From assembly GCA_028023455.1 (NCBI GenBank), contig JAQFVV010006294.1, positions 4,059,001-4,123,000 of the forward strand: a stretch of 64,000 nucleotides of DNA, given 5' to 3'. Below the pieces are notes generated by a model. The model saw nothing but the letters and a program-made list of their open reading frames with translations, made no database searches and was not told the DNA's origin. Source of the DNA: Epiperipatus broadwayi (taxonomy: Eukaryota > Onychophora > Udeonychophora > Euonychophora > Peripatidae). Made by a program: the position numbers and the translations under genes. Shown piece after piece: positions 55,701 through 63,100 of this stretch. Positions within the stretch are counted from its first letter, which is position 1. The number at the start of each line of letters is the position of its first letter.

Positions 55701-58700
55701 ATGAATATGCAGTCAATGGCATATAAAAATTGTACATTTCTAGAAACATCAACAAAAAGAGCTAATAATCAACTTTAGTAATTCAGTGCTGATTTAGTAC
55801 ATGGTCAACTATAGTGGCTGGACTCTCTTATTTTCCAAATAAAAGAATTAATAAGTAATTAAATTATGATATGTAAATGGTATTTATTTGTACAAATATA
55901 ATGCCAAAAAATAATAAATGCAATGAAAAAAGTCTTGATTTGGATTTTTTCATAAAAAATTTTTCAATGCAAATAATGATTGAAAGCTCTAATCAAACAA
56001 ATGCAAAATTTTCAAAAAAAAAGGAAAAAAAGAAATGACTGTTACATTTTGAGAACTTTTCCAATGACATCTCAACCACTTTGAGTTAGAAAATTTTAAG
56101 TTCCAAATCAAAATTTACTTATTGCATTTTTGATTGATGGTAAGAAATGTACAACATAAATAAATTTATTAATTTTCTGTTAATTAATGTACAAATAAAT
56201 ACTTCCATTGTTACCAGAATTTACTTTCATAATTATTGATTAGTCTTTTAATTGAAAAAAGTGATTAAGTGCCATCTAGTGACAGAACATGAGTTTGGTA
56301 GAGCTCAGGCTAAACTAGCATCAATAATTCTTTTTAATATTTAATTCAATTTAGGATATTCAAATTTTTCTATAACCTTATTATAAATATTCTTTCATAC
56401 ATTTATTTTGTAATTATTTTAACAATGGCATTCTTTTATACATCTGATTCTAAATTCACATTTTCATTCATAAATGTAAAAATACTATCCCATTTAACTC
56501 TCATAATATTTTCAAAATAATAAATTTATAAATTAGTATTAAATAAATGAATTTAATTTTTACTTTCAACAATGGATTAATACCCTTGATGTAAAATTCT
56601 TTCTAACTCTCAATAAAATTATAAATACACAATATATAATCAAATATCAATCAATTAATTGTATTCTTTTCCCATAGACAGGTCCAGAGAGTAGTCACAT
56701 AATCAATTCATTCTTTTTCCTCCCATTCCTTTCTCTTCATTGCACAGCTCTTCAATTCCACATAACTTTTCCCATTTCTTATATCATTGTGCAGTTCTTC
56801 AATTCTACATAAATCTTCCCATTTCTTATATCATCCAACAATGCTAATCTTTTCTATTCTTTCTTCTTACTTTCACTCATCATTCCCTCCAAAATATCTT
56901 TCATTAAACTATATTTTTTTTCTTAATATATGTTCAAACCAGTTTTTCTTTCTAATATCCTCAATCAATCTTCTTTTTTCATTTACTCTTTTCAAAACTT
57001 CATTTGTTATTTATTCATCCAACTGATTTTTTTCCATTCCTCTCCATGTCCATATCTCAATTTTATTACTGGTCCATGTTTCACAACCATATAATAGTAC
57101 ACTCCATACATAGCATTTAATGAATCTTTTTCTTAATTCACTCTTCAAAGGGTCCGCAAAATATTTTCTTTCTCTTAATATATGAGTAAATATTAAAAGT
57201 AAACAAATACCCCCCCCCCCAATTTAATGATATTACTGCCAGAAGTTGAAGAAAATCTTTAAACTTGAAGATCAAATTTTGAAGTGTAGAAAATCTGTAA
57301 TTAACCATCTTTTTCAAGATACCAAAATTTAACTATTTGAAAGTGCACAATGTGTCCATTTCCTTAGCATTAAAAAAAAAAAAAGGTCAACTAAATGGAA
57401 ATATGGGGTGCTCAAATGTCACATAAGTTGGGCAATTAGCTATATGATATTATTGATTATTTCACACAATTGTTTATTTTAGTAAAGTAAACCGAATGTC
57501 ATTTTTAATTTCATTCTCACATTCGAACAGGTAAGTAATTAATGTTAAATTATGAACTTTTATGAATCAATTATATTACACAGAATTTTTACTTTTATGC
57601 GGCCATACAACTTTATCTGTTGAAGTGAATGTATCACTTCCAGAACAAAAGCAGACCAAACTGAAGATAAAAACATGTTTTCATGGATGACTTGTATGAC
57701 AAAGCAGTTTTTCTTAAATTTTCTTAATCTCTCAATCCATAGGCAAATCAAGTTTTAGAACAGCATAATTCAGCGTATAATAATTAACATTTTTAACTTT
57801 TAGTGTAAAATAATAATTTTTTAGAAAATTAATATTCATTATTAGTGAAGGATAATAACAAGAAATTCCATTTTTCTTTACTTATCTACCCTTCTATATT
57901 TCATAAAAACAAAATATATTAATAAATATTTTTATTTAGATAAAAAAAACTTTTGTGGTCATTGAAATTAAATGAAAATGATACACTTCATTAAAATTAA
58001 TATTTATAATATCAATTCTTTACTTCACACAATATATGATGCAGGCAGTTTTGCATTCTAATCCCACTTATAATAACATTAAATAATCACCAACTACCAG
58101 ATGTTACTGCATTTAATCCACATTTCCTACCGATTTATGGCTTTTGCCTTCATCAAAAAGGCTTGGAATTTGCTGATGGCACTAGAATGGAGATTCAGCT
58201 CTTGTTTTAACATTAATATGTTTTAATGTAAAATAACAATAAAGACAATGAAAAGAAAACTTTACAGTATGCTCACACTTACATATAAATATTTTGTAAC
58301 GTTTTCCGTGTCTTGCTAGGCCTCTGTACGCAATAAAATGTGTGAGTTGATCAAGTTATGGAAAAGAAAAAAATATTTCATTTTTTTATTTCAAAAAACA
58401 TAACTATATTTCCTGATCAACTCGGCCTAGAATTGTTACGAGTACAATTGTGAGCTGAATCAGTTTTTAATTTATAAATGAGGGCGCCAGAGTCCTTAAA
58501 CTCACTGATTCTGTGTCAAACATATCGTAACACGCAAAGTAGTAATTATATGATCGGGATTAAAATTCCCATTAAGTAGTAGAAGATATTCCCCTTTGAC
58601 TTAATTAAGAAAATAAATCTACTTAGCAAAAGTAATTTACATACTAATTTGAATCTAAATAATCAAATCTAAAACTTAAATATAACAAATATTATTAATG

Positions 58701-60156
58701 TTATACACGTACAATGAAAGTTATATTAGTAATAAAGATTTATTATAGCTCGTCAAACATCTAATATTTATGATAAAAAAAATTATAATATTGGAAAGGA
58801 TTATGCATAACGAATTTAATAATTTGATTCAAATATTTTTTCTTGAAGTAATAGCTAGTTTGTGTATCTTATTTTTCTGTGGTAACAGTTTCATTCAATG
58901 CTCAGTTCGCAAATCTTTAGATCAAAAAATTATGGGATAAACATTTCATACAAATCTCCATTCATAAAGCTTTATATAAAAGTTATGTCCATTAACTTAC
59001 CGGTAAGTTTGAAATTTAAGTAGGTGATTGATCATCTGATGTCCAATCCTTCAATGTGTATTCTGCAGTAGTTTTTTTTTATTGTTTTATTTCTTCCAAG
59101 TTTCCGATCGGTATTTAGGTAGAGCCAGACGACGATTTAGGTGACTTTTCCAAGAGAAAGTGTCGGCAAACAATAGAGTTCTGCTCACTCATGGAGAGTG
59201 GTTTCAGTTCATATCTAAATGGACACATTTTATTTTTTTTATAAAAAAAAATACGAGGCACCTCAAATTGCTCAACACTCTCTGGAAAAAAAAAGACAAA
59301 GACACTTTTCCAACCTGTCGGCTCCTTTTATATCCGCAGATTTTTTTTAGAAGGTCTGTGCATATTTCTTTTACCTTTTGTTCTATTTTATAAACTTCTA
59401 CATTATTTCTCATTTTTTTATTACAAAGTCTCTTTTCTCTTTATGAATTCCTGCCATCTTTAATTACTATCAGAAAGTTGTTTCTGATAGCAATCTTTTG
59501 CCTTTGAAATTTCCTTTCACTATTTGAATCAATTATTCGGTATGCACTTTCCAATATCGAATTTATTTTAATTAAATTATATAAAAAAACAAGAAAAATT
59601 AAAGTTTCACTGTACATTTTTCTTAAAACATTATATTACAAAAAAAAATTAAAGACCGGGTTCTCTCTTTTTTTTTATTTAAATGATATACAATATTAAA
59701 TAGCAATTTGTACCATATATATATGAAGAAGTTTTGAAAAGAGTTAATGAGGAAAGAAGATTGATTGAAAGTATCAAAGAGAGAAAGAGAAACTGGATTG
59801 GACATATACTAAGAAAAGATTATAGTTTAATGAAAGATGATTTGGAAGGAATGGTGAGTGGAAATAAAAAGAAAGGACGGAAGAGATTGACATTATTGGA
59901 TGATATACGAGATGGAAGGGGTTATGTGGAATTGAGGAAGTGGGCAAGGAAGAGAATGGAATGGAAGAATGGATGAACTGATGTAGTGACTACTCTCTGG
60001 ACCTGTCTATTGGACAGACTACTATTGATGATGATATATAAATAAACGGCACAATATTAATACATATTTATATCAGAAAGCAATTTCATTTACCTCTGAA
60101 CTGATTTGAGAACCTAAAGTATCACAAACATTGTCCAATAGTTGCAGAAACTGTTC
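25700..60156 (-). CDS. PSAP: Prosaposin (saposin precursor), 3' part of gene, nine exons, 5' incomplete
   Basis: Nine minus-strand exons (60156-60094, 55500-55441, 51300-51136, 50251-50068, 47133-46991, 34913-34833, 34718-34605, 25738-25700, with one codon split between the 50 kb and 47 kb exons) join in phase into 282 residues plus stop. Note that the list names eight coding blocks. Prosaposin is a secreted or lysosomal precursor cleaved into saposins, which lift sphingolipids from membranes for lysosomal hydrolases. Seen here: the second half of a saposin-B repeat (Cys 11, 22, 47, 53), two full repeats (Cys 76, 79, 107, 118, 143, 149 and 164, 167, 195, 206, 231, 237) with identical spacing 3-28-11-25-6, and a terminal saposin-A-type domain (Cys 252, 260, 269, 275; GPSYWC motif). 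N-glycosylation sequons lie at N71, N93 and N181; those at 93 and 181 sit at the usual place in the first helix hairpin. All introns are GT-AG. No signal peptide or earlier repeats were found, so the gene continues past the window. Product identity is strong; the exact number of upstream repeats is unknown. Confidence 0.95.
26987..27360 (+). repeat. Tandem duplication, ~190-bp units
   Basis: 'ggatccctcatttcttttac…ttagatttatgg' (26990-27125) is repeated at about 27178-27300 with substitutions and T-run length changes. Confidence 0.85.
27466..27600 (+). repeat. Tandem pair, ~72-bp units
   Basis: Two units beginning 'ttagtcctgaaacatag' and ending 'aataaatgtgtaatcttg' lie head to tail. Their start resembles the terminus of the 28.7 kb inverted-repeat element. 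Confidence 0.85.
28161..28430 (+). repeat. Diverged direct repeat pair
   Basis: 'tttgggccggaaaaattaat' with 'gaagcagaact' (28163-28225) recurs as 'tttagggccaaaaaatttgt' with 'aagcagaaca' (28374-28430). The 27.84-28.26 kb stretch is less AT-rich than its surroundings and may be a degraded element; no protein was recognised. Confidence 0.5.
28441..28705 (+). repeat. Three degenerate tandem units
   Basis: 'attgatttcttggttaaatt', 'atcagttttctggtcaaagt' and 'attgatttcctgctcaaatt', each followed by 'catat.ttta', recur at about 100-bp intervals. Confidence 0.6.
28712..28926. repeat. Inverted-repeat element, ~90-bp arms
   Basis: The left arm from tagtcctgcaacatggagca (28712) pairs with the right arm ending tgctccatgttgcaggacta (28926). 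The outer 20 bp match well and the inner blocks are diverged. The outer motif also starts the tandem copies at 27466-27600, so these form one family. Confidence 0.85.
34605..34718 (-). CDS. PSAP: Prosaposin exon: end of repeat three and most of saposin-A-type domain
   Basis: This exon has 38 codons, phase 0. ELGLC supplies the sixth cysteine of repeat three. The C-terminal saposin-A-type domain follows, with LLGRDKC, YGPSYWC and AKAC. This small four-cysteine module is characteristic of prosaposin ends and is cleaved off during maturation. The acceptor is attttattttcag, the donor AAG|gtaaaa. Confidence 0.94.
34833..34913 (-). CDS. PSAP: Prosaposin exon: second half of saposin-B repeat three
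   Basis: This exon has 27 codons, phase 0. It starts with the fourth cysteine (CLSIVETYGPY) and continues through the amphipathic helix to NPELICQ. The acceptor is tttaatttcag, the donor CAG|gtatgt. It is separated from the next exon by an intron of only 114 bp but from the previous one by about 12 kb. The join to ELGLC on the next exon gives the family's typical end of a saposin-B domain. Confidence 0.94.
35008..35810 (+). mobile_element. RTE-like retrotransposon relic in prosaposin intron
   Basis: Nucleotide similarity to the 3.72-4.58 kb part of the first RTE copy is visible by eye. It covers the QKVF/LK block, gattatttaaatca, the degraded FADD region near 35108, and the tail ending in ttgataatggt. 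It lies antisense to prosaposin in the 12 kb intron. It carries many stops and deletions and belongs to the same family as the 3.2 kb copy. Confidence 0.75.
36515..37237. mobile_element. TA-flanked MITE (Tc1/mariner-like) with CCCCGAAAATAAG-type ends
   Basis: The left end CAGTCTTTCCCCGAAAATAA and an imperfect inverted right end (…CGAATAAACACAG) are each bordered by TA (36513-36514, 37238-37239). The subterminal motif 'ggcttattttc' recurs in both termini. Inside is a tandem duplication of about 85 bp (36665-36840). The TA target and size fit a mariner-type MITE, but no transposase is present. The superfamily is inferred from the ends only. Confidence 0.65.
37305..37447. repeat. Partial copy of the 18.0-kb MITE family
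   Basis: 'attactcgaaac', 'catatactaccctgtgtattag' and 'gtcatcatcacaaact' correspond in order to the right half of the 18.0 kb copy. It is in the prosaposin intron. Confidence 0.65.
37563..37800. repeat. Fold-back element with internal 28-bp tandem units
   Basis: The outer arms 'ataagcaatcaaatgagttt' (37574 on) and the inverse of 'agctatttgattacttattt' (37775-37797) pair over about 45 bp. Three tandem units of about 28 bp (agttcaagaacaagaaagga type) lie at 37613-37695. Confidence 0.75.
37695..37758 (-). repeat. Second tRNA-like head, inverted relative to 37803-37873
   Basis: Read on the minus strand, 'tgcatggttttgtgcagtga' and 'gcagattttggaatatggatt' match the 37803 head up to the anticodon arm; the B box has been lost. 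The two heads are head-to-head, about 45 bp apart. Confidence 0.55.
37803..37873 (+). repeat. tRNA-derived SINE head (or tRNA pseudogene)
   Basis: The sequence 'ggtttagtgcagtggtaaag' resembles an RNA polymerase III A box in a D-arm. 'ccggattgattctgg' resembles a B box inside a T-arm stem. An anticodon-arm-like segment lies between them. The CCA end and several paired positions are degraded, so it is not a functional tRNA. Confidence 0.6.
38032..38123. repeat. Short hairpin, 36-bp arms
   Basis: 'taaagctataaccttagtac…caccttg' (38032-38068) pairs with 38088-38123 around a 19-nt loop. The outer flanks carry a direct repeat 'aaaatattagtc.taaa' (37979, 38126). Confidence 0.85.
38898..39070. repeat. 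Internally deleted copy of the 18.0-kb MITE family
   Basis: It matches the left arm at 18018-18130 and then jumps to the family's right terminus ('atccaa.atataaat…atcatcacaaac' type). Most of the middle is missing. Confidence 0.8.
40026..40139 (+). repeat. Perfect tandem duplication, 57-bp unit x2
   Basis: 'ctaccttcgtatttttcaga…agccttagtaaattatt' is repeated exactly once with period 57, so the duplication is recent. The 'ctaaggttacagcc' core resembles 'ttaaggttatagcc' near 5380. Confidence 0.95.
43140..43548 (+). repeat. Possible SINE/LINE 3' end with (ATC)n tail
   Basis: A block of near-balanced composition in an AT-rich intron ends in (atc)6 at 43528-43546. A B-box-like 'cgagttcgaac' lies at 43235. 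RTE elements and their SINEs often end in short trinucleotide tails. No coding relic was recognised. Confidence 0.35.
44430..44715 (+). repeat. Diverged direct duplication (~195-bp period)
   Basis: 'aaaattagcacctttgtgac…gggcacaaacatata' (44463-44516) recurs as 'aaaattagccatctttgcga…gagcacaagcatata' (44647-44710). Confidence 0.75.
44853..45068. repeat. Fold-back MITE, 216 bp
   Basis: Termini aaagtatactaatggaatca / tgattccattagtatacttt are exact inverted copies over about 20 bp. Inner arms (aaaataaaattattgcataa…cactgaat) pair imperfectly. Confidence 0.9.
46991..47133 (-). CDS. PSAP: Prosaposin exon: first half of saposin-B repeat three
   Basis: After the split Lys codon this exon encodes 47 residues. 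VVCDVC opens the third visible repeat, a DNAT sequon marks the conserved glycan site, and DKVCYILP carries the third cysteine. It ends KAQ, immediately before the fourth cysteine. The acceptor is gtattttcag, the donor CAG|gtatat. The helix interrupted by an intron in repeats one and two is continuous here. Confidence 0.95.
47134..50067 (-). other. Prosaposin intron (2.9 kb)
   Basis: A phase 1 intron. It carries the single-arm repeat with 50-bp direct repeats at 47539-48040. The remainder is AT-rich. The 62-codon minus-strand frame at 49672-49484 has no supporting splice donor or family match. Confidence 0.85.
47539..48040 (+). repeat. Single-arm copy of the 21.2-kb palindrome family between 50-bp direct repeats
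   Basis: 47588-47943 matches the left arm of the 21.2 kb palindrome from 'caaaact' through 'ccagaaggcttgtgcataaaa' to 'cccatacatttggtg'. It is flanked by 50-bp direct repeats 47539-47588 and 47991-48040 (acatcacatgaccaccatct…), which differ at one base. Fifty bp is too long for an ordinary target duplication, so the direct repeats may belong to the element or reflect a recombination event. It lies in the prosaposin intron. Confidence 0.88.
50068..50251 (-). CDS. PSAP: Prosaposin exon: remainder of saposin-B repeat two
   Basis: The exon has 61 codons plus one nucleotide. It starts EAIRQALDKVC and runs without interruption through the fourth, fifth and sixth cysteines (VQQC, LDPQYVC, LDLC). 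Two of the intron positions used in the first repeat are therefore absent here. The final single A joins the AA that starts the 47 kb exon to make a Lys codon, which confirms the phase. The donor is A|gtaagt and the acceptor tttttaaag. Confidence 0.95.
51136..51300 (-). CDS. PSAP: Prosaposin exon: end of repeat one, linker, CxxC of repeat two
   Basis: This exon has 55 codons, phase 0 at both ends. DPKSLCYIIRFC closes the first visible repeat. A linker rich in Ser, Lys and Ile, about 20 residues long, follows; it would hold the proteolytic site between mature saposins. FECFFC then opens the second repeat, and an NRT sequon lies near the 3' end. The acceptor is ttttactag, the donor CAG|gtaaac. 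Only the CxxC half of repeat two is here; the rest is on the next exon. Confidence 0.93.
53889..54440. repeat. Fold-back element, ~0.2-kb arms
   Basis: The left arm (from about 53889) and right arm (to about 54440) share inverted blocks: 'caaagcaacttctataaataaa', 'ctggtctaagat', 'cagattgagatttttatattcata' and 'gtttaaataaa'. The arms are diverged. A partial direct duplication of 'gtttaaataaa..ccattaaac' lies inside (54054-54180). Confidence 0.85.
54899..55008. repeat. Near-perfect 110-bp hairpin in prosaposin intron
   Basis: Arms 54899-54954 and 54958-55008 pair across a 3-nt loop (cta). The only difference is a 5-nt insertion in the left arm. The GC-richer stem (gagcacagactttcacacca, ctctctccactct) stands out from the surrounding AT-rich intron. 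Confidence 0.93.
55441..55500 (-). CDS. PSAP: Prosaposin exon: fourth cysteine and following helix of first visible repeat
   Basis: This exon has 20 codons, phase 0 at both ends. It opens with the fourth cysteine (CRMMAQNYY) and ends YIVDQL, immediately before the DPxxxC motif on the next exon. The acceptor is ttttttaatag and the donor CTG|gtatgt. It is too short for ORF finding and was located by the exact Cys spacing it supplies: 11 residues from the preceding Cys and 25 to the following one, as in the two complete repeats. Confidence 0.9.
56650..57185 (-). mobile_element. LINE 3'-end fragment (second non-LTR family)
   Basis: Read on the minus strand it encodes LRKRFIKCYVWSVLLYGCET, then EVLKRVNEKRRLIEDI, an HILRKKYSLMK stretch and LALLDDIRNG, with stops. 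This is the C-terminal region of an RTE-type reverse transcriptase, distinct in sequence from the 3.2 kb family. It ends with the same 3' sequence (ctactctctggacctgtcta) as the 59.8 kb fragment. An internal duplication of the 'gatataagaaatggga...' segment lies near 56760-56835. It sits in the prosaposin intron, sense to the gene. Confidence 0.85.
58297..58534. repeat. Possible short inverted-repeat element
   Basis: 'tgtaacg' at the left and 'cgtaaca' at the right bracket two imperfect inverted pairs: 'gagttgatca'/'tgatcaactc' (58342, 58414) and 'gctgaatcagttt'/'aaactcactgattc'. It is less AT-rich than its flanks. No target duplication was identified. Confidence 0.35.
59716..60040 (+). mobile_element. 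LINE 3'-end fragment with an open frame, second family
   Basis: An uninterrupted frame (to 59976) encodes EEVLKRVNEERRLIESI, then NWIGHILRKDYSLMKDDLEG, GRKRLTLLDDIRDG and YVELRKWARKRMEW. This is the very C-terminus of the same LINE family as 56650-57185. It starts directly after a (TA)n tract and ends about 55 bp before a prosaposin exon (60094), on the opposite strand. The open frame and closer match to the intact motif order suggest a younger insertion than the 56.7 kb copy. It is too short to be functional. Confidence 0.85.
60094..60156 (-). CDS. PSAP: Prosaposin exon: start of second half of first visible saposin-B repeat
   Basis: This exon has 21 codons, phase 0 at both ends. It starts EQFLQLLDNVC, the helix before the third cysteine of a saposin-B repeat, and ends GSQISSE just before the fourth cysteine. 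The acceptor (ctctttatag) and donor (GAG|gtaaat) are good. It is the most 5' exon found; the exon with the first CxxC of this repeat must lie upstream and was not seen between 60157 and 64000. Confidence 0.88.
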
Positions 60157-63100
60157 CTATAAAGAGACAAACATAAATGCAATATTATTTTTAAAAAACT
60201 ATGCATAGAACAATGTTATAACTAAATGCAGTTTTTGCACAATGTATATATAACATTTAAAATAAAAACCAATTTATCAGAAGACTTCTTATAACATTTA
60301 TTAATATCAGTTTGTCTGTAACCAGAGGGTATTCTTTCAATACCAGCCATGTAGCATCAGTAACTTTATAAAAATAAAATTAAGATTCACTTGCCAATAA
60401 ATGTATATAAATAAATAAAATAACTGAACGCAATTAGAAATTACACTATAATCTCTAAAGTCTATTATAATCTGGGGTTGAATGAATTAACATATTCACA
60501 TGCAGTCATTTAATATAGTTAATATAACAATATGTTTCCATTAATTATGTTTCCTTATTCACACAGATGTGACTTTATCTAGTGCTATGAATATAATCTG
60601 CCCAATCAAAAGTAGTGCTAAACTGTAGCTCATTTGTGATAATATTAATTTTTCCTTTGTAGCGAACTATGCTCTGTATTGAATTTCAAAATAATAAGAG
60701 GTAAATTTTACAGCTACACACAGATATTATATATCTTATATACACAATGATTGCATAATAATCATTTATTATTCAGCCAACATTCTCTGCTACAACTACA
60801 TATATATTCAATATATCAGCACATTTCTGAGTAGACCATTACATGTTTCATATCAGTCCTTCTTGCATAATCTAATCTTTAAAAGCATTCAAAAATATTC
60901 AATATGTAATTTTTCTAAAGTGAATATACTAATGAACAGTGACACTTATACATATATTATCTATACATAAATTATGAAAATTTAATAATCTTTATTTACA
61001 TTTTATATACATGCACAGACAATCTAGGGTGTAAACTGAAAAACAGTGCAATAAATATTTCCTAACAAAATTATTGCAATAGTAATATTAGTATCATGTC
61101 CATAAAATTATTGCATTTTTGTGAAATGGAAATTCTTTTATAAATTTTAGCATTAGAATCTATAAATAACTTATAATTTTCCATATGAATTTTTTCTAAT
61201 CAATTTCTATTTTCATTTCAAACTAAAATATATTCCAATAAAGGCAATGCAATTATTACTTTTTTAAAAAAAAAAATAAAAAATTAAGTTCTTTACTCAT
61301 TGCAGTTAGCAAGTTTGCATGTAATTTACATTATGCTTTAAAGCAGTGGTCTTCAACCTTTTCACACCTGCGGACCGGTAAAAATAAGGATAAGGCTTCG
61401 CAGACCAGCAAAAATAAGGATAAGGTTTCATGGACCAGCAGAAGTCTATAGATAAATTTTCTTAAAGATGTAAACAGCTTAGCCTTAGATGAAGTTATAT
61501 ATATATGGAGTTTGTATAATAAAAAACTTTTTTTTTTTTTAATTTTGAATTTTTTTTAGAAAAGTAATAAAAAATTTAATTCTATCCCCTCCCCCTCATA
61601 AACATCTGTGATAACTAGAAAAACAAATTAATTTATGTATGACTGATTAGATTTTGTTCTGTTTCTTTTTTTTTAATCAGGTAAAAGTGCGATGAAAAAA
61701 ATAAATAAAAATTGTTTATATTAATTAAAAGTTTAAAGTCTTATTATTTTGTTATTAAAACTTTCTTGCCAGTCTATCGCGGACCAGCAAAAAACTTCTA
61801 CGGCCCGGTACCGGGCCGCGGACCGGTGGTTGAAGACCATTGCTTTAAAGAACAGAAATCATAATATCCTTCAAAATCTTAGCCAATTAAAAGATTAAAT
61901 AAATAATTTATGCCACTTCACTTCTGCCAATGAATAAAGATCTTAATAAGCATCCACTGACTATTGAAAGTTATAATAAGTGGTCAAAATAGTGAATGAA
62001 AAGAGGGTTTGTTCCCGAAAAAATCTTGTGATGTTGTTTAAGTAAATAAATGTTACCTTAAAAAAAAAAAAGGGAATAAACTCCTTAAGTTCACTAATAA
62101 TATTCATTGTTTTATTCATATATGATATGAATAGAACATCTCTTAATACAAAACACTGTTTTACAATAAAAATATTATTCATTAAGGATAATCCTTTAAT
62201 ATGAAATATCTTAAACAAAGGGAATTCTCACTGAATCTTACAAAAAAATAATCAATCTCAATGCAAAAAAGTCTGCTTTAAAACTGACAGAAGTTAATTT
62301 TTCTTTTGAATGACTGTTATTGAGAATCATTATGCTTTGAAATTGAAGAAGAAGAAAAAAAAATAGAAAATGTCAAAAATTGGCAATTATGTTAGAAAAG
62401 TGAAGAAAATATATAAACAGCATATCACTGCAATCACTTTGAACCTAAGAAAAAAATGACTCGGGATCAAAAAGAAGACCATGATGATGCTTTAATAATA
62501 GCCAGTTCTGTTCAAAAAGGTTTTCTAGGATATTTTTAATGTTGACAGGTTTATATGATTTTACAACTTTTCCAAATAGAAAGTTCTCTAAACAAGAAAC
62601 AAAATGTTTCAGTGGTAAGACAAATATTTTAAACATAAAAATAAGGATGAAATGTAAAAATATTTCTTGATTATAGTGAAGTTAGTGAACCAATTGATTC
62701 TAAAAGAGGTAAATACATTATACTTCCAGCAAAAAAAAAAAAAATGGATTTTTTTTTTTCAAATGCGTTGTACAATTTAGTAAAAAAATGTAATCATAAA
62801 AACATTTGAAAGTTTGACTATTTATTGACAACTTTATTAAAGAGTGACAAAATGTTACAAATGTTTTCAATAAAAAGAACAATAAAACAGCAACAACAAC
62901 AGTTTTCAAATCTTTTTTTATTAAGCTATACAATATAAATGAACTCTATTGCTGTACACATAAATATATTTTTAAATATATTAATACCATTTTTTTTTAG
63001 TATTAAGCTATATGATAATCGTAAAATATATTATTATAAATGTAAGAAGTTTCTACTTGTACAGTCTCATTACATACTGTTTATACAGATGTGTAAAATA

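Larger units (their letters stand above)
55501..60093 (-). other. Prosaposin intron (4.6 kb)
   Basis: Contains the two fragments of the second LINE family in opposite orientations (56.7 kb minus, 59.8 kb plus) and a possible inverted-repeat element at 58.3-58.5 kb. A perfect small hairpin, ctatcagaaa-gttg-tttctgatag, lies at 59467-59490. Confidence 0.85.
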
